Assembly (NCBI RefSeq): GCF_026191915.1
Contig: NZ_JAIMBY010000008.1
Coordinates: 1 to 64,000 of the forward strand
Length of the DNA stretch: 64,000 bases
Direction of reading: 5' to 3'
From: Acidiphilium sp. PA
GTDB lineage: Bacteria; Pseudomonadota; Alphaproteobacteria; Acetobacterales; Acetobacteraceae
Of this stretch, positions 54,903 through 64,000 are shown piece by piece. The notes below the pieces were generated by a model, which saw nothing but the letters and a program-made list of their open reading frames with translations, searched no databases and had not been told where the DNA came from. A program made the translations under genes and the position numbers. Position 1 is the stretch's first letter. Each line of letters starts with the position of its first letter.

Positions 54903-57900
54903 ATGAAAAATTTCACCGCCCTGTTCATCAAGCGGCCCGTGCTTGCCTTCGTGGTCAGCGCCGCAATTCTCGTGATCGGCCTCAAGGCGATGGGCGGCCT
55001 CGCCGTCCTCGAATATCCAAAGACCGAAAACGCCACCATCACGATCAGCACGACCTATCCGGGTGCCGACCCCAACACCATGGCTGGCTTCGTTACCACC
55101 CCGATCGAGCACGCCGTCGCTCAGGTCAACGGTATCGATTATATGACTTCGACCAGCCAGACCAGCGTCAGCACCATCACCGTCAACCTCGTGCTGAACT
55201 ACAACGCTGATAAGGCGCTCACCGAAATCCAGGCGCAGATTCAATCCGTCCTCAACCAATTACCCAGCGGCACCCAGCAGCCCCAGCTCAAGTTGCAGAT
55301 TGGTCAGCAGCTTGATGCCATGTATATCGGCTTTAAGAGCGACGTTCTGAGTCCCAATCAAATCACCGATTATCTCACCCGCGTGGTGCAGCCCGAGTTG
55401 CAGTCGGTCCAGGGTGTGCAGGTGGCCGAGATTCTCGGCGCCCAGAATTTCGCGATGCGCATCTGGCTTGAACCGAGCAAGCTTGCCGCCTACGGGCTCA
55501 CCGCCAGCCAGGTTTATACCGCTCTCTCCGGCAATGATTTTATCAGCGCACTCGGCAATTCCAAAGGCAGCAGCACGCAAACCTCGCTCACCGCCTCTAC
55601 CAGCCTGCACAGCGCGGCGGCGTTTCGCAACCTTGTGCTGCTGCAATCGGGCGGAGCGATCGTCCGGCTGGGCGACGTTGCGAAGGTCGAGCTCGGGTCG
55701 GCTACCTATGATGGCCAGGTCGCGTTCGATGGCAAACCGGGCGTCTACATCGGCATCCAGGTGGCCCCCGGCGCCAACCTGCTCACCGTGGTCAATGCCG
55801 TCAGCAAAAAATTTCCGCAGATCCAGTCGGCGCTGCCGTCCGGGCTGGTTGGCGCGGTGGTCTATAACTCAGCCGAATTCGTGAACGCCTCGATTCATGA
55901 CGTGATCGCCGCCCTGATCGAGGCGCTGCTGATCGTGGTTGTCGTGGTGTTCGCTTTTCTCGGCACGCCGCGCTCGGTCATTATCCCGATCATCGCGATC
56001 CCGCTCTCGCTGATCGGCACGTTCGCGGCCATGCTGATGTTGGGCTTCACCATCAACCTGCTGACTTTGTTGGCCCTCGTGCTGGCGATCGGGCTGGTTG
56101 TCGATGACGCCATTATCATCGTCGAAAACGTCAATCGCCATCTCGCCATGGGCGAACCGAAACTCACCGCCGCGATCAACGCCGCCGGCGAACTCGCCGC
56201 CCCGATCGTCGCGATGACGGTGGTGCTCGCAGCGGTTTATGTACCGATCGGCTTTCAATCTGGTCTCACCGGCGCGCTGTTCACGGAATTTGCTTTCACT
56301 TTGGTCTCCGCCGTCACCATCTCGGCGATTGTCGCACTCACTTTGTCGCCCATGCTGTCGTCCCGCCTGCTGCGCTACATCGGCCCTGAGGATCCCAGTA
56401 TTGAAGCCAGACTTTCGCGCTTCATCGACCGCCGGTTCGAGCAAGTCCATCGCCTCTACATGCGCTTGCTGCGTGGCAGTCTGAAAACCGTGGCGGTCAC
56501 CCTGACGTTCGGTGCCATCATTCTGGTCAGCATCTATTTCCTGGCGGTTGGCTCGAAAAGTGAGCTCGCACCACAGGACGACCAAGGCGTTGTCATCCTG
56601 TCGTCCACCTCCGCGCCCAACGCCACGCTGGACCAGAAACTTCTCTGGGATCAGGAACTCAACAAACTCATGATCGCGCATAAATCGGTCGCACATACCT
56701 TCCAGTTTGAAACGACAACCTTCTCGATTGCTGGCATGGTGCTGAAACCTTGGGATCAGCGTAAAAAATCGGCACAGGAACTGCAGACCGAAATCCAGAA
56801 CCAGGCCGCCGCCGGGGTTGCCGGTCAGCAGATTGTGGCGTTCCAACCGCCGCCGCTACCTGGTTCGCAAGGCCTGCCGGTACAGTTCGTGCTGAAAACG
56901 ACCGAATCGTTCGCCCAACTCAACACCGTCGCGCAAAAAGTCCTAGCCGCGGCGCTAAAGACTGGCAAATTCATCTTCCTGCAAAGCGATCTGAAAATTG
57001 ACCAACCACAGGCCACTGTAAAAATCGACCGCGCCAAGGCGGCCAACCTTGGCCTGACGATGAGTCAGGTTGGCGCGTCGCTATCTCAGGCTTTGGGTGG
57101 CAATTACGTCAATTATTTCAGTCTCGACGATCGTTCCTACCAGGTGATCCCCCAGGTTTCACAGAAATATCGCCTCAACGTATCTCAACTTCTTAACTAC
57201 CCGATCACGTCGATCGGCGGCGTCCCGATCCCGCTCGGCGCGATCGCAACGATCGTCCCCACCGTGATTCCGGAATCGGTCAATCATTTCCAACAACTCA
57301 ACGCCGCCACCATCCAGGGCGTTGCCGCACCGGGCGTCTCCACCGGGGAAGCTGTCAGTGTGCTACAACAGGCGAGCAAAAAAATACTCCCCGCCGATTA
57401 CGACATCGATTACGGTGGCGCGATGCGCCAGTTCGTCCTCCAGCAGGGTGGTTTCCTGGGGACGTTCGGCGTTGCGGTGATCGTCATTTTCCTGGCTCTC
57501 GCGGCCCTGTTCAACTCGTTCCGCGACCCGCTGATCATCCTGGTTTCGGTACCGATGTCGATCGCCGGTGCCCTCATCTTCATCTACCTCGGCTTCGGCC
57601 TCAGCTTGAACATCTACACGGAAGTCGGTTTGGTCACGCTCATGGGGCTGATCAGCAAGCACGGCATTCTGATCGTCGAAGTTGCCAATGAAGGACAGGT
57701 CAACGGCATGACCAAGCGCGAAGCGATTGAACATGCCGTCGGTATCCGACTTCGCCCGATCCTGATGACCACCGCCGCCATGGTGCTCGGTGTCGTCCCC
57801 TTGATCATCGCGACCGGTGCTGGTGCCGCCGCGCGCTACAACATGGGTATGGTGATAGCGACCGGTCTCGCCATCGGCACGTTATTCACCCTCTTTGTGC

Positions 57901-57953
57901 TCCCGGCTGTCTACTTGCTGATCGGCCAGCAACACACCGCCGAGACGACCTGA
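54903..57953 (+). CDS. RND efflux pump permease (MexI/MdtC-like HAE1 group)
   Basis: The product has 1016 residues with 12 expected transmembrane segments and two large periplasmic loops. TM4 carries the proton-relay pair in [17 protein letters not shown], and TMs near the end show LMGLISKHGILIVEVANEG. KNFTALFIKRPVLAFVVSA is the typical start. Substrates are unknown; proton-driven drug or solvent efflux is the family role. It completes a full tripartite set with the two genes before it. Confidence 0.93.
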   Translation: MKNFTALFIKRPVLAFVVSAAILVIGLKAMGGLAVLEYPKTENATITISTTYPGADPNTMAGFVTTPIEHAVAQVNGIDYMTSTSQTSVSTITVNLVLNYNADKALTEIQAQIQSVLNQLPSGTQQPQLKLQIGQQLDAMYIGFKSDVLSPNQITDYLTRVVQPELQSVQGVQVAEILGAQNFAMRIWLEPSKLAAYGLTASQVYTALSGNDFISALGNSKGSSTQTSLTASTSLHSAAAFRNLVLLQSGGAIVRLGDVAKVELGSATYDGQVAFDGKPGVYIGIQVAPGANLLTVVNAVSKKFPQIQSALPSGLVGAVVYNSAEFVNASIHDVIAALIEALLIVVVVVFAFLGTPRSVIIPIIAIPLSLIGTFAAMLMLGFTINLLTLLALVLAIGLVVDDAIIIVENVNRHLAMGEPKLTAAINAAGELAAPIVAMTVVLAAVYVPIGFQSGLTGALFTEFAFTLVSAVTISAIVALTLSPMLSSRLLRYIGPEDPSIEARLSRFIDRRFEQVHRLYMRLLRGSLKTVAVTLTFGAIILVSIYFLAVGSKSELAPQDDQGVVILSSTSAPNATLDQKLLWDQELNKLMIAHKSVAHTFQFETTTFSIAGMVLKPWDQRKKSAQELQTEIQNQAAAGVAGQQIVAFQPPPLPGSQGLPVQFVLKTTESFAQLNTVAQKVLAAALKTGKFIFLQSDLKIDQPQATVKIDRAKAANLGLTMSQVGASLSQALGGNYVNYFSLDDRSYQVIPQVSQKYRLNVSQLLNYPITSIGGVPIPLGAIATIVPTVIPESVNHFQQLNAATIQGVAAPGVSTGEAVSVLQQASKKILPADYDIDYGGAMRQFVLQQGGFLGTFGVAVIVIFLALAALFNSFRDPLIILVSVPMSIAGALIFIYLGFGLSLNIYTEVGLVTLMGLISKHGILIVEVANEGQVNGMTKREAIEHAVGIRLRPILMTTAAMVLGVVPLIIATGAGAAARYNMGMVIATGLAIGTLFTLFVLPAVYLLIGQQHTAETT

Positions 57954-58026
57954 AACGCCTGGGATTGGCAAAGGACCGTCATTAACGCGAAGGGGCGTAG
58001 TCCGTTGTCGTTACTGACGCCCGCGC

Positions 58027-61000
58027 TCAGTCATCACCAACGTGTTCGGCGATGCGGGGGTGCGACTGGGTACTGCGTCTGCGGCTGGTACGTTCGCGCA
58101 GGGTTTCGAACACGACGTAGAGCAGCGGGATCACAAAGATACCGATACCGCTGGCCAGGATCATGCCGGCGAACACCGGCGTGCCGAGCGAGCGCCGGGT
58201 GATCTGGGCGGCACCGGTGGCGATCACCAGCGGCAGCAGGCCGAATACGAAGGCGATCGACGTCATCATCACGGCGCGAAACCGCATTTTGGCACCCATA
58301 ATGGCGGCTTCGTGGATGCTCATGCCTTCCTCGCGGCGTTCCTTCGCGAATTCGACGATCAGAATGCCGTTTTTCGCTGCAAGCGCGATGAGCACGACCA
58401 GCCCGATTTCCGCATAGAGATCGAACGTCAGCCCGGCGATGACGATGCCGAGCATGGCACCGAACACGCCGACCACAACCGACAAGAGCACCGGGATCGG
58501 GATAATCCAGCTTTCGTATAGAGCGACAAGGAACAGGAACGCGAAGGTGAGTGACAAGGCGAACACGTAGATCGCCTGGCCCTTCGCCTGTTCCTGTAGA
58601 TAGGCGGTACTTGTCCAGTCGTACGAGAAGCCGGTCGGCAATACCCGGGCGGAGAGTTTCTCCATCGCCGTCAAAGCAGCGTTCGAGGACACGCCAGGCG
58701 CCGGGTTACCGATGATCGGGGCCGCCTCGGAATCGTTGTAGCGGCTGATGATCTGCGGTCCCAGCACGGTGTGTGCGGTGGCGAGCGACCGCATTGAGAT
58801 CATTGCTCCTGAATTGCTGCGCACATAGATCCGCCAGATTCCTGCCTGGGTGTCGCGATCGCGGGCCTTGGCCTGGATATTGACCTGCCATACCTGGCCG
58901 AACAGGTTAAACTGATTGACGTAATAGCCGCCGAGCGATGCCTGGAGTGCCTCGAAGATCGACGAGACCGGCACGCCGAGCGCTTGCGCCTTGGCGCGAT
59001 CGATATCGAGATAAATCGAGGGCGTATTCGCGGAATATGTGCTGAATACGTGGCTCAGTTTCGGATCGCCATTGGCTGCGACGATCAGAGCCTTCAGCAC
59101 GGAGTTGAACTTTTGCTCACTCGCCGACTGGACGTTCTCAAGCTCGTAGGTAAATCCGCCATTGGTCGACAGGCCGATGATCGGCGGCAGGTTGAAGGCA
59201 ATCACGCTGGCGCCTTTGATCTGCGCACCCATCGCGAACACCTTGCCGATTACGGCCTGTACCGAATTTGCCGCTCCTGGCCGTTTTCCGAATGGTTTGA
59301 GATGTGCGACCATAAACAACGCGTTCGGCTCGGTCGCTGAATCAAGGATCGAGTAACCATTGATCGCGATCACGTCCTGCACCTGCGGCAGGGTGTGGAT
59401 CATTTTGGCAAGTTTCTGCCCCATCGCATCTGTGCGCTGCAGCGAGGCGCCGGGCGGCAATGTCGCCTGGATGAAGAACGCTCCCTGATCCTCATCGGGC
59501 AGGAAGCCGCCCGGCGTGATGCTGCCGAGCACGGCCGCGCCGATGCCGAACAGCAGGATCACGACGAGCGCCAGCACCGAGCGCCCAATCACCTTGCCCA
59601 CAAAATTGGCATAACCGTCGCGCGTGCGATCGATGAAGCCGAGAATTTTGCCCATGATACCACGGTTATGGGTTCGCCGGCGCAGCAGCAGCGCGCACAG
59701 CGCGGGCGACAGTGTCAGGGCGTTCAGCGCGGAAATGAGCATCGCGGTACTGATCGCGACGGCAAACTGGGTGAATAACAGCCCGGACAGGCCCGGGATG
59801 AAAGCGGTCGGCACGAACACCGACAGCAGCACGAGCATGATCGCGATGATCGGCGCCTGGATCTGGGCCATCGCCACTTTCGCGGCTTCCTTGGGCGACA
59901 TTTCCGGGTTTTCTTCCATCACCCGTTCGATATTTTCGACCACGACAATCGCGTCATCCACCACCAGCCCGGTCGCAACGACCAGTGCGAGCAAGGTGAC
60001 GGTATTCGCCGAATATCCCAATGCCAGCATGAAGGCGAAACTGCCGAGCAGCGCGATCGGGACAACGATCGAGGGCACCAGCGCCGCGCGCCACGAGCCC
60101 AGGAACAGGAACACCACGATCACGACCAGCACGAAAGCTTCGATCAGTGTCTTGATCACTTCATTGATCGTGTCGGACACGAAGGAGCTTGAATTATAGA
60201 CTGTCTTGTTGGACAGGCTTTTGGGAAATCGCTTTGCCAGCGTCGCGATTTCCTTCTCGACCCGCGCGGAGGTCGCCACTGCATTGGCACCCGGCGACAG
60301 GAAAACGCCGATGGCGACACCAGGATGACCATTGATCCGGTCGATCTGATTTTCGCTCTGCGGTCCGAGCGCGATTTTCGCGACATCCTTCAGCCGAAGC
60401 AGCGATCCGTTCTTGTTGCCGCGGATCACGATGTCGCCAAACTGCTTCACCGTGCTCAACCGTCCCTGGGTCTGCACCGAAAGCTGATATTGCTGATTAT
60501 GCCCAATCGGCATCAATCCGATCGTACCAACCGGCGCCTGCGTGTTCTGGTCCTGGATCGCACTGATCAGATCACCCGGCGTCAGCCCCAGTTCCGCGAG
60601 GCGATTGGTGTTGTAGACCACCCGCATCGAGTAATCCTGCTCGCCGAACATATGCGCCTGACCCACGCCCGGCACGCGCGATAACGGATTGAGCACGTTG
60701 ATCTTGACGTAGTTGGAAATCTGAAGCGGTGTGAGTTTGTTGTCAGGACTATAAAAAAATACGAACTGCAGCACCGAGGACGATTTCTTGGTAACCGTCA
60801 CGCCTTCCTTCTGCACTTCGGACGGCAATTGCGTCAGCGCCTGCTGCACCGCGTTCGTAACGTTCACCTCGTCGATGTCGGGGTTGCTACCGAGCTTGAA
60901 GGTCACCGTCAGACCATAGGTGCCGTCATTGGCGCCAGTCGATGAATAATAAATCTCATCGTTCAGGCCGTTGATCTGCTGCTCCAGCGGCTCGGCCACC

Positions 61001-61182
61001 GTGTCGTTCACCACCTTGGCCGAAGCGCCGGGGTAGGTCGCACTCACCTGCACCGATGGCGGCACGATCGAGGGAAACTGCGCGACCGGAATCCGGGTCA
61101 TCGCGATCGCACCAGCGATCGTAATCACGATCGCAATCACGATCGCAAAGCGCGGTCGATCGATGAAAAATGAAGGAATCAT
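58027..61182 (-). CDS. RND efflux pump permease (AcrB/MexB/MexF type)
   Basis: The product has 1051 residues, the standard HAE1 length. It begins [18 protein letters not shown] and includes the TM4 relay pair in [18 protein letters not shown] and the glycine-rich [11 protein letters not shown] loop. It pairs with the adaptor gene upstream (4-nt gap), with no outer membrane channel next to it. It may borrow a channel, for example the NodT protein of the neighbouring convergent operon. The basic C-terminal tail is short. Confidence 0.93.
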   Translation of the reverse strand: MIPSFFIDRPRFAIVIAIVITIAGAIAMTRIPVAQFPSIVPPSVQVSATYPGASAKVVNDTVAEPLEQQINGLNDEIYYSSTGANDGTYGLTVTFKLGSNPDIDEVNVTNAVQQALTQLPSEVQKEGVTVTKKSSSVLQFVFFYSPDNKLTPLQISNYVKINVLNPLSRVPGVGQAHMFGEQDYSMRVVYNTNRLAELGLTPGDLISAIQDQNTQAPVGTIGLMPIGHNQQYQLSVQTQGRLSTVKQFGDIVIRGNKNGSLLRLKDVAKIALGPQSENQIDRINGHPGVAIGVFLSPGANAVATSARVEKEIATLAKRFPKSLSNKTVYNSSSFVSDTINEVIKTLIEAFVLVVIVVFLFLGSWRAALVPSIVVPIALLGSFAFMLALGYSANTVTLLALVVATGLVVDDAIVVVENIERVMEENPEMSPKEAAKVAMAQIQAPIIAIMLVLLSVFVPTAFIPGLSGLLFTQFAVAISTAMLISALNALTLSPALCALLLRRRTHNRGIMGKILGFIDRTRDGYANFVGKVIGRSVLALVVILLFGIGAAVLGSITPGGFLPDEDQGAFFIQATLPPGASLQRTDAMGQKLAKMIHTLPQVQDVIAINGYSILDSATEPNALFMVAHLKPFGKRPGAANSVQAVIGKVFAMGAQIKGASVIAFNLPPIIGLSTNGGFTYELENVQSASEQKFNSVLKALIVAANGDPKLSHVFSTYSANTPSIYLDIDRAKAQALGVPVSSIFEALQASLGGYYVNQFNLFGQVWQVNIQAKARDRDTQAGIWRIYVRSNSGAMISMRSLATAHTVLGPQIISRYNDSEAAPIIGNPAPGVSSNAALTAMEKLSARVLPTGFSYDWTSTAYLQEQAKGQAIYVFALSLTFAFLFLVALYESWIIPIPVLLSVVVGVFGAMLGIVIAGLTFDLYAEIGLVVLIALAAKNGILIVEFAKERREEGMSIHEAAIMGAKMRFRAVMMTSIAFVFGLLPLVIATGAAQITRRSLGTPVFAGMILASGIGIFVIPLLYVVFETLRERTSRRRSTQSHPRIAEHVGDD

Positions 61183-61186
61183 CGGC

Positions 61187-62332
61187 TTATCCCTGCGCCA
61201 CGGGCGATTTCACCACATCAGGTTTGACCACGATACCGGGATGCACCTTCTCAATCCCATCCACGATTACCTTGGCACCAAGTGCCAGCCCGCTCGCAAC
61301 CGTCGCTGTCGCCGGCGTGGTCTGACCGAGCTTGATGCTGGTTCGTACCACCTTGTTCTGCGGATCGAGCGTCAGCACGTAGTCGCCCAGCTGGTCCGAC
61401 AGCACCGCATCACGGGGCAGCACGATCTGCTCGACGGGATGTTTTGCCCGCACCACCACCGTGACGAATTCACCGCTGGTCAGTTCGCGATTGTTCACCT
61501 TCGCCTGCCCCAACCCGGGGATCACCGGATTGGCGATGGTCCCCTGCATGGCGAGGCTATCGGTCGTCTGACTGATTTGATTGCTGGTGAAATCGAGTGT
61601 GCCGGTTTGCTTGTCCATTCTTCCGTCGGGCAGCCGCAATCGCAGTTCGACGGCATCAAGCCCGCCTTGTTTGGCGTATTCCTGACGGAGTTTCAGCGCA
61701 TCCCGCGCCGGCATCGAGAAAGTTACATTGACCGGATTTTGGCTCACCACCGTTGCCAGTGTGCCGGTGGTGGGGCTCACGACGTTGCCGATATTGATAT
61801 TGGTCGGCCCAACCCGCCCATTGATCGGTGAGCGGATCTGCGTGTAGCTCAGATTGATCGCCGCAGTCTCGCGCTGCGCCTTGGCCGAGGCAACCTGAGC
61901 GGCATCGCTCTGCTCGGTGGCGCGGTCGTTGTCGAGCGTCGACCGCTGACCTGCTGGCGTATGCAATAGCGCTTGCGACCGTGCCAGCGTAATCCTCGCA
62001 TTTGCAAGCGTCGCCTCCGCGGCGGAGACCGCTGCATTCGCCTGATCGAACGCGGCCTGGTACGGACCGGGCTCGATCACGTACAATAACTGTCCCTTTT
62101 TGACGTCGCTACCCTGATGAAACAGCCGCTGTTCCAGATAACCGGTGATCCGCGGCACCAAATTTACGATCTGGGTCGCCTGGACACGTCCGATATAGGA
62201 CGTCTCCTGATAGACTTTCTGCTTGTGTACCACCACGACGCTCACTGCGGGGGGCGGGGCGGCCGCTTGAGCAATGTTGATACCAGCCACAATGGCAACC
62301 GCGGCAACACGCCCACTCGTCACTCGACGCAT
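61187..62332 (-). CDS. RND periplasmic adaptor of the second pump
   Basis: The product has 381 residues. A cleavable signal with an alanine-rich cleavage region ([12 protein letters not shown]) precedes [20 protein letters not shown]. The lipoyl halves include [20 protein letters not shown] and [20 protein letters not shown], with a helical hairpin between them. The ATG at 62332 follows AGAGG and gives a proper signal peptide; a 16-codon longer start does not. It acts with the permease encoded 4 nt downstream. Confidence 0.9.
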   Translation of the reverse strand: MRRVTSGRVAAVAIVAGINIAQAAAPPPAVSVVVVHKQKVYQETSYIGRVQATQIVNLVPRITGYLEQRLFHQGSDVKKGQLLYVIEPGPYQAAFDQANAAVSAAEATLANARITLARSQALLHTPAGQRSTLDNDRATEQSDAAQVASAKAQRETAAINLSYTQIRSPINGRVGPTNINIGNVVSPTTGTLATVVSQNPVNVTFSMPARDALKLRQEYAKQGGLDAVELRLRLPDGRMDKQTGTLDFTSNQISQTTDSLAMQGTIANPVIPGLGQAKVNNRELTSGEFVTVVVRAKHPVEQIVLPRDAVLSDQLGDYVLTLDPQNKVVRTSIKLGQTTPATATVASGLALGAKVIVDGIEKVHPGIVVKPDVVKSPVAQG

Positions 62333-62727
62333 CGAAACCTCTTTCAAGACCGGACTAGGACAGGTGAGATCGGTTATCACCCGATTTCGGCAAGGCCGGC
62401 CCGCAGCCGGCGGCAGGCCAGGCGGGCCTCACCATTAAAAAATGACAATGATGCTGCCATGCCAAAACCTAAGACGCTGGCGCGGCGGCGTCAATCACAT
62501 GCCGAGCCCAACCCGCGGATATGCACAGGTGACAGGAGGGAAAATCATGTTCGATGAGCCAGGCACAACCCTAACGAGCCGTGACCGGCTCGCGCGAATC
62601 GCAGTGAGAACATTCGCCGCACAGATCAATGGGCGTTTTTGGCCAGGTTTTCCAAAAGCGTCGCGGCTCGTGTGCTTATCGTGCGCACAACCGCCACAGC
62701 AACATTTAGTCACAAACCAAACGGGGT
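62333..62727. other. Interval between the second pump and argB
   Basis: This 395-bp region must hold the promoter of the adaptor-permease pair, which I cannot place. Apart from one weak small frame (62547-62765, listed separately) I see no gene, tRNA or clear terminator. Confidence 0.4.
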
Positions 62728-62765
62728 CTAGGTATGGATTAACGTTCCAATTCCACCCTCAGTGA
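62547..62765 (+). CDS. Possible small protein of unknown function
   Basis: This is a 72-codon frame with an unusually good ribosome site, AGGAGG seven bases before the ATG. The translation ([20 protein letters not shown], then a part with CLSC) has no family I recognise. Codon use is poor in the second half, and the 3' end overlaps the convergent argB gene by 38 bp. It may be a real small gene, a decayed one, or chance. Confidence 0.3.
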   Translation: MFDEPGTTLTSRDRLARIAVRTFAAQINGRFWPGFPKASRLVCLSCAQPPQQHLVTNQTGSRYGLTFQFHPQ

Positions 62766-63627
62766 ACAATTCCAGCAAACAGGCATGGTGCACCCGCCCA
62801 TCGAGGATCGTCGCTCCCTTAACGCCCTGGCGCACTGCGGCAATACAGGTTTCAACTTTCGGGATCATCCCGCCCGATATCGTGCCATCAGCGCGCATCG
62901 CATCGATCTGATCGACCGTGAGTTCCGCCATCAACTGCCCCTCGTGATCGAGCACCCCCGGCACGTCGGTCAGCATCAGCAGCCGGTTTGCGCCCAGCGC
63001 CCCGGCAATCGCTCCGGCCACCGTATCGGCGTTGATATTATACGTTGCCCCATCCGCGCCGACGCCGACCGGTGCAATCACCGGAATCAGCCCCGCACCG
63101 GTCAGCGCATGGATCACCCGTACATCGACGTGCTCGGGCTCGCCGACAAATCCGAGGTCGAGCGCGGTCTCGATCGCGCTGCCCGGGTCCCGCCGCGTCC
63201 GCGTCAGCTTGCGTGCGCGGATCAACCCGCCATCCTTGCCGCAAATTCCCACCGCCAGGGCCCCGGCGCGGTTAATCAGCCCCGCGACCATTTTATTGAC
63301 CGTGCCGGCCAGCACCATCTCTACCACCTCGACCATGGCGGCATCGGTCACCCGCAGGCCATCGACGAAGGTTGACTGGATTTTCAAGCGCGAGAGCATC
63401 GCATTGATCTGCGGGCCGCCGCCGTGCACCACCACCGGATTGATGCCGACCTGTTTGAGCAGCGCGATGTCGCGGCCGAATTCATCGGCCAGAACGTCCT
63501 CGCCCATCGCATGGCCGCCATATTTCACGACGATCGTCGCACCGGCGTAGCGCCGCAGATAGGGCAGGGCGAGGGCAACGATGCGCGCCTGCTCGGCAGC
63601 GTCGGCGTGGTGGTCGGTACTGGTCAT
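62728..63627 (-). CDS. argB: Acetylglutamate kinase
   Basis: The product has 299 residues, the usual length. [47 protein letters not shown] and the C-terminal EGGIGTL are classic ArgB signatures; the lysine of KYGGHAM contacts phosphate. The enzyme phosphorylates N-acetylglutamate in arginine synthesis in the cytoplasm. It is downstream of engB, an arrangement frequent in alphaproteobacteria. Confidence 0.95.
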   Translation of the reverse strand: MTSTDHHADAAEQARIVALALPYLRRYAGATIVVKYGGHAMGEDVLADEFGRDIALLKQVGINPVVVHGGGPQINAMLSRLKIQSTFVDGLRVTDAAMVEVVEMVLAGTVNKMVAGLINRAGALAVGICGKDGGLIRARKLTRTRRDPGSAIETALDLGFVGEPEHVDVRVIHALTGAGLIPVIAPVGVGADGATYNINADTVAGAIAGALGANRLLMLTDVPGVLDHEGQLMAELTVDQIDAMRADGTISGGMIPKVETCIAAVRQGVKGATILDGRVHHACLLELFTEGGIGTLIHT

Positions 63628-63687
63628 GGCGGCACGAGGTTCCTTTGGCTTGGGGCCGTCTATGGTGAGGGGCGCGCGGGGTCAAGT

Positions 63688-63742
63688 CGGAGGAAGCAGG
63701 GAAGGGGAGGCGTCTCTTTTACAAAAAAGATGTGCTCGCCTT
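63688..63742 (-). terminator. Imperfect hairpin between engB and argB
   Basis: The arms GGGGAAGGCG and CGCCTCCCC, with one bulge, flank an inner AT-rich stem (TCTTTTT and AAAAAGA). This could be an intercistronic attenuator downstream of engB. The stem is imperfect, so its effect on argB is uncertain. Confidence 0.4.
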
Positions 63743-63750
63743 CCCCTGTC

Positions 63751-64000
63751 TCAAACCACCAGCGCCGCAATCGAAGCCCGTAATTCCGCAATCCCCAGCC
63801 CCGTCTCGCTTGATGTCACGATAACATCATTCAGCGCCGCCGGATGTTTGCGCGCAATCGCCAGAATCGCCTCATGCTTGCGAGCCAGTACTTCGGGTTT
63901 CATCTTGTCGGCCTTGGTCAGCACGATCTGAAACGCCACGGCCGCCTTGTCGAGAATACCCATGATCGTGTGATCCGCCGGCTTGTCCTCGATCCGCGCA
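63751..64000 (-). CDS. engB: Ribosome biogenesis GTPase EngB (YihA/YsxC), 3' part
   Basis: The C-terminal 82 residues or so are visible: a G4 motif TKADK preceded by VAFQIVL, then VIVTSSETGLGIAELRASIA (the G5 region). These match EngB, a GTPase needed for large-subunit assembly. The frame is open to the window edge, so the start and G1-G3 motifs are outside. argB follows 123 bp downstream. Confidence 0.88.
   Translation of the reverse strand, partial: ARIEDKPADHTIMGILDKAAVAFQIVLTKADKMKPEVLARKHEAILAIARKHPAALNDVIVTSSETGLGIAELRASIAALVV

Noticed and set aside
1-64000. CRISPR array, rRNA genes, riboswitches of known classes
   Set aside because: No regularly spaced direct repeats and no rRNA sequence seen; none of the leaders matches a riboswitch class I know.

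Overview
The window has two parts. Positions 1 to about 34,896 are the right-hand portion of an integrative element carrying a defense island. From about 34,897 to the end is chromosome of a motile, high-GC alphaproteobacterium. The flagellar regulators FlbT and FlaF beside a short flagellin point to Alphaproteobacteria. An acid-tolerant Acetobacteraceae-like host is plausible but not proven.

Element backbone (1-9,650, all minus strand). An IS21-like end (1-136) cuts the 3' end of a large methyltransferase/strawberry-notch helicase gene. Upstream of it lie a conserved hypothetical gene, DUF6915, DUF6878, a large ParB-like protein, DUF2958 and an ArdC antirestriction protein. This set is typical of plasmids and ICEs. 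Three of these transcription units begin with a similarly folded leader, and two others share a near-identical hairpin.

Defense cargo (9,795-33,330). On the plus strand is a class 1 DISARM system split into two operons. The first is DUF4143 ATPase-drmD-drmMI. The second is Xre/ImmA-PIN-drmA-drmB, with a divergent DUF2188 gene and a palindromic operator between the two. No drmC follows drmB. On the minus strand is a five-gene operon that I read as a double-GTPase conflict system: a metallophosphoesterase with a C-terminal adaptor, a helical GASH-like protein, two paired TRAFAC-type GTPases and a GAP1 protein. Its junctions overlap by 1 or 4 nt, or leave 1 nt. A HigB/HigA pair (toxin frame broken) and a tyrosine integrase close the element. 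The integrase sits against a 46-nt copy of the 3' end of tRNA-Gly(GCC), the likely attachment site, so the left end with the intact tRNA should lie before position 1.

Chromosome. A carboxymuconolactone decarboxylase-like protein is followed by a flagellar cluster: fliK-flgD on the minus strand, and flgE-flgK-flgL-flagellin-flbT-flaF-DUF1217-TPR-glycosyltransferase on the plus strand. There are sigma-54-type promoters in the fliK/flgE gap. The cluster's last gene is a GT41/OGT-like protein that probably glycosylates flagellin. After it come an aminotransferase, lrgAB, a PaaX-type regulator, a TetR regulator divergent from a complete tripartite RND pump (OMF-MFP-RND), a second MFP-RND pair in the opposite direction, argB, and the 3' part of engB running off the window.
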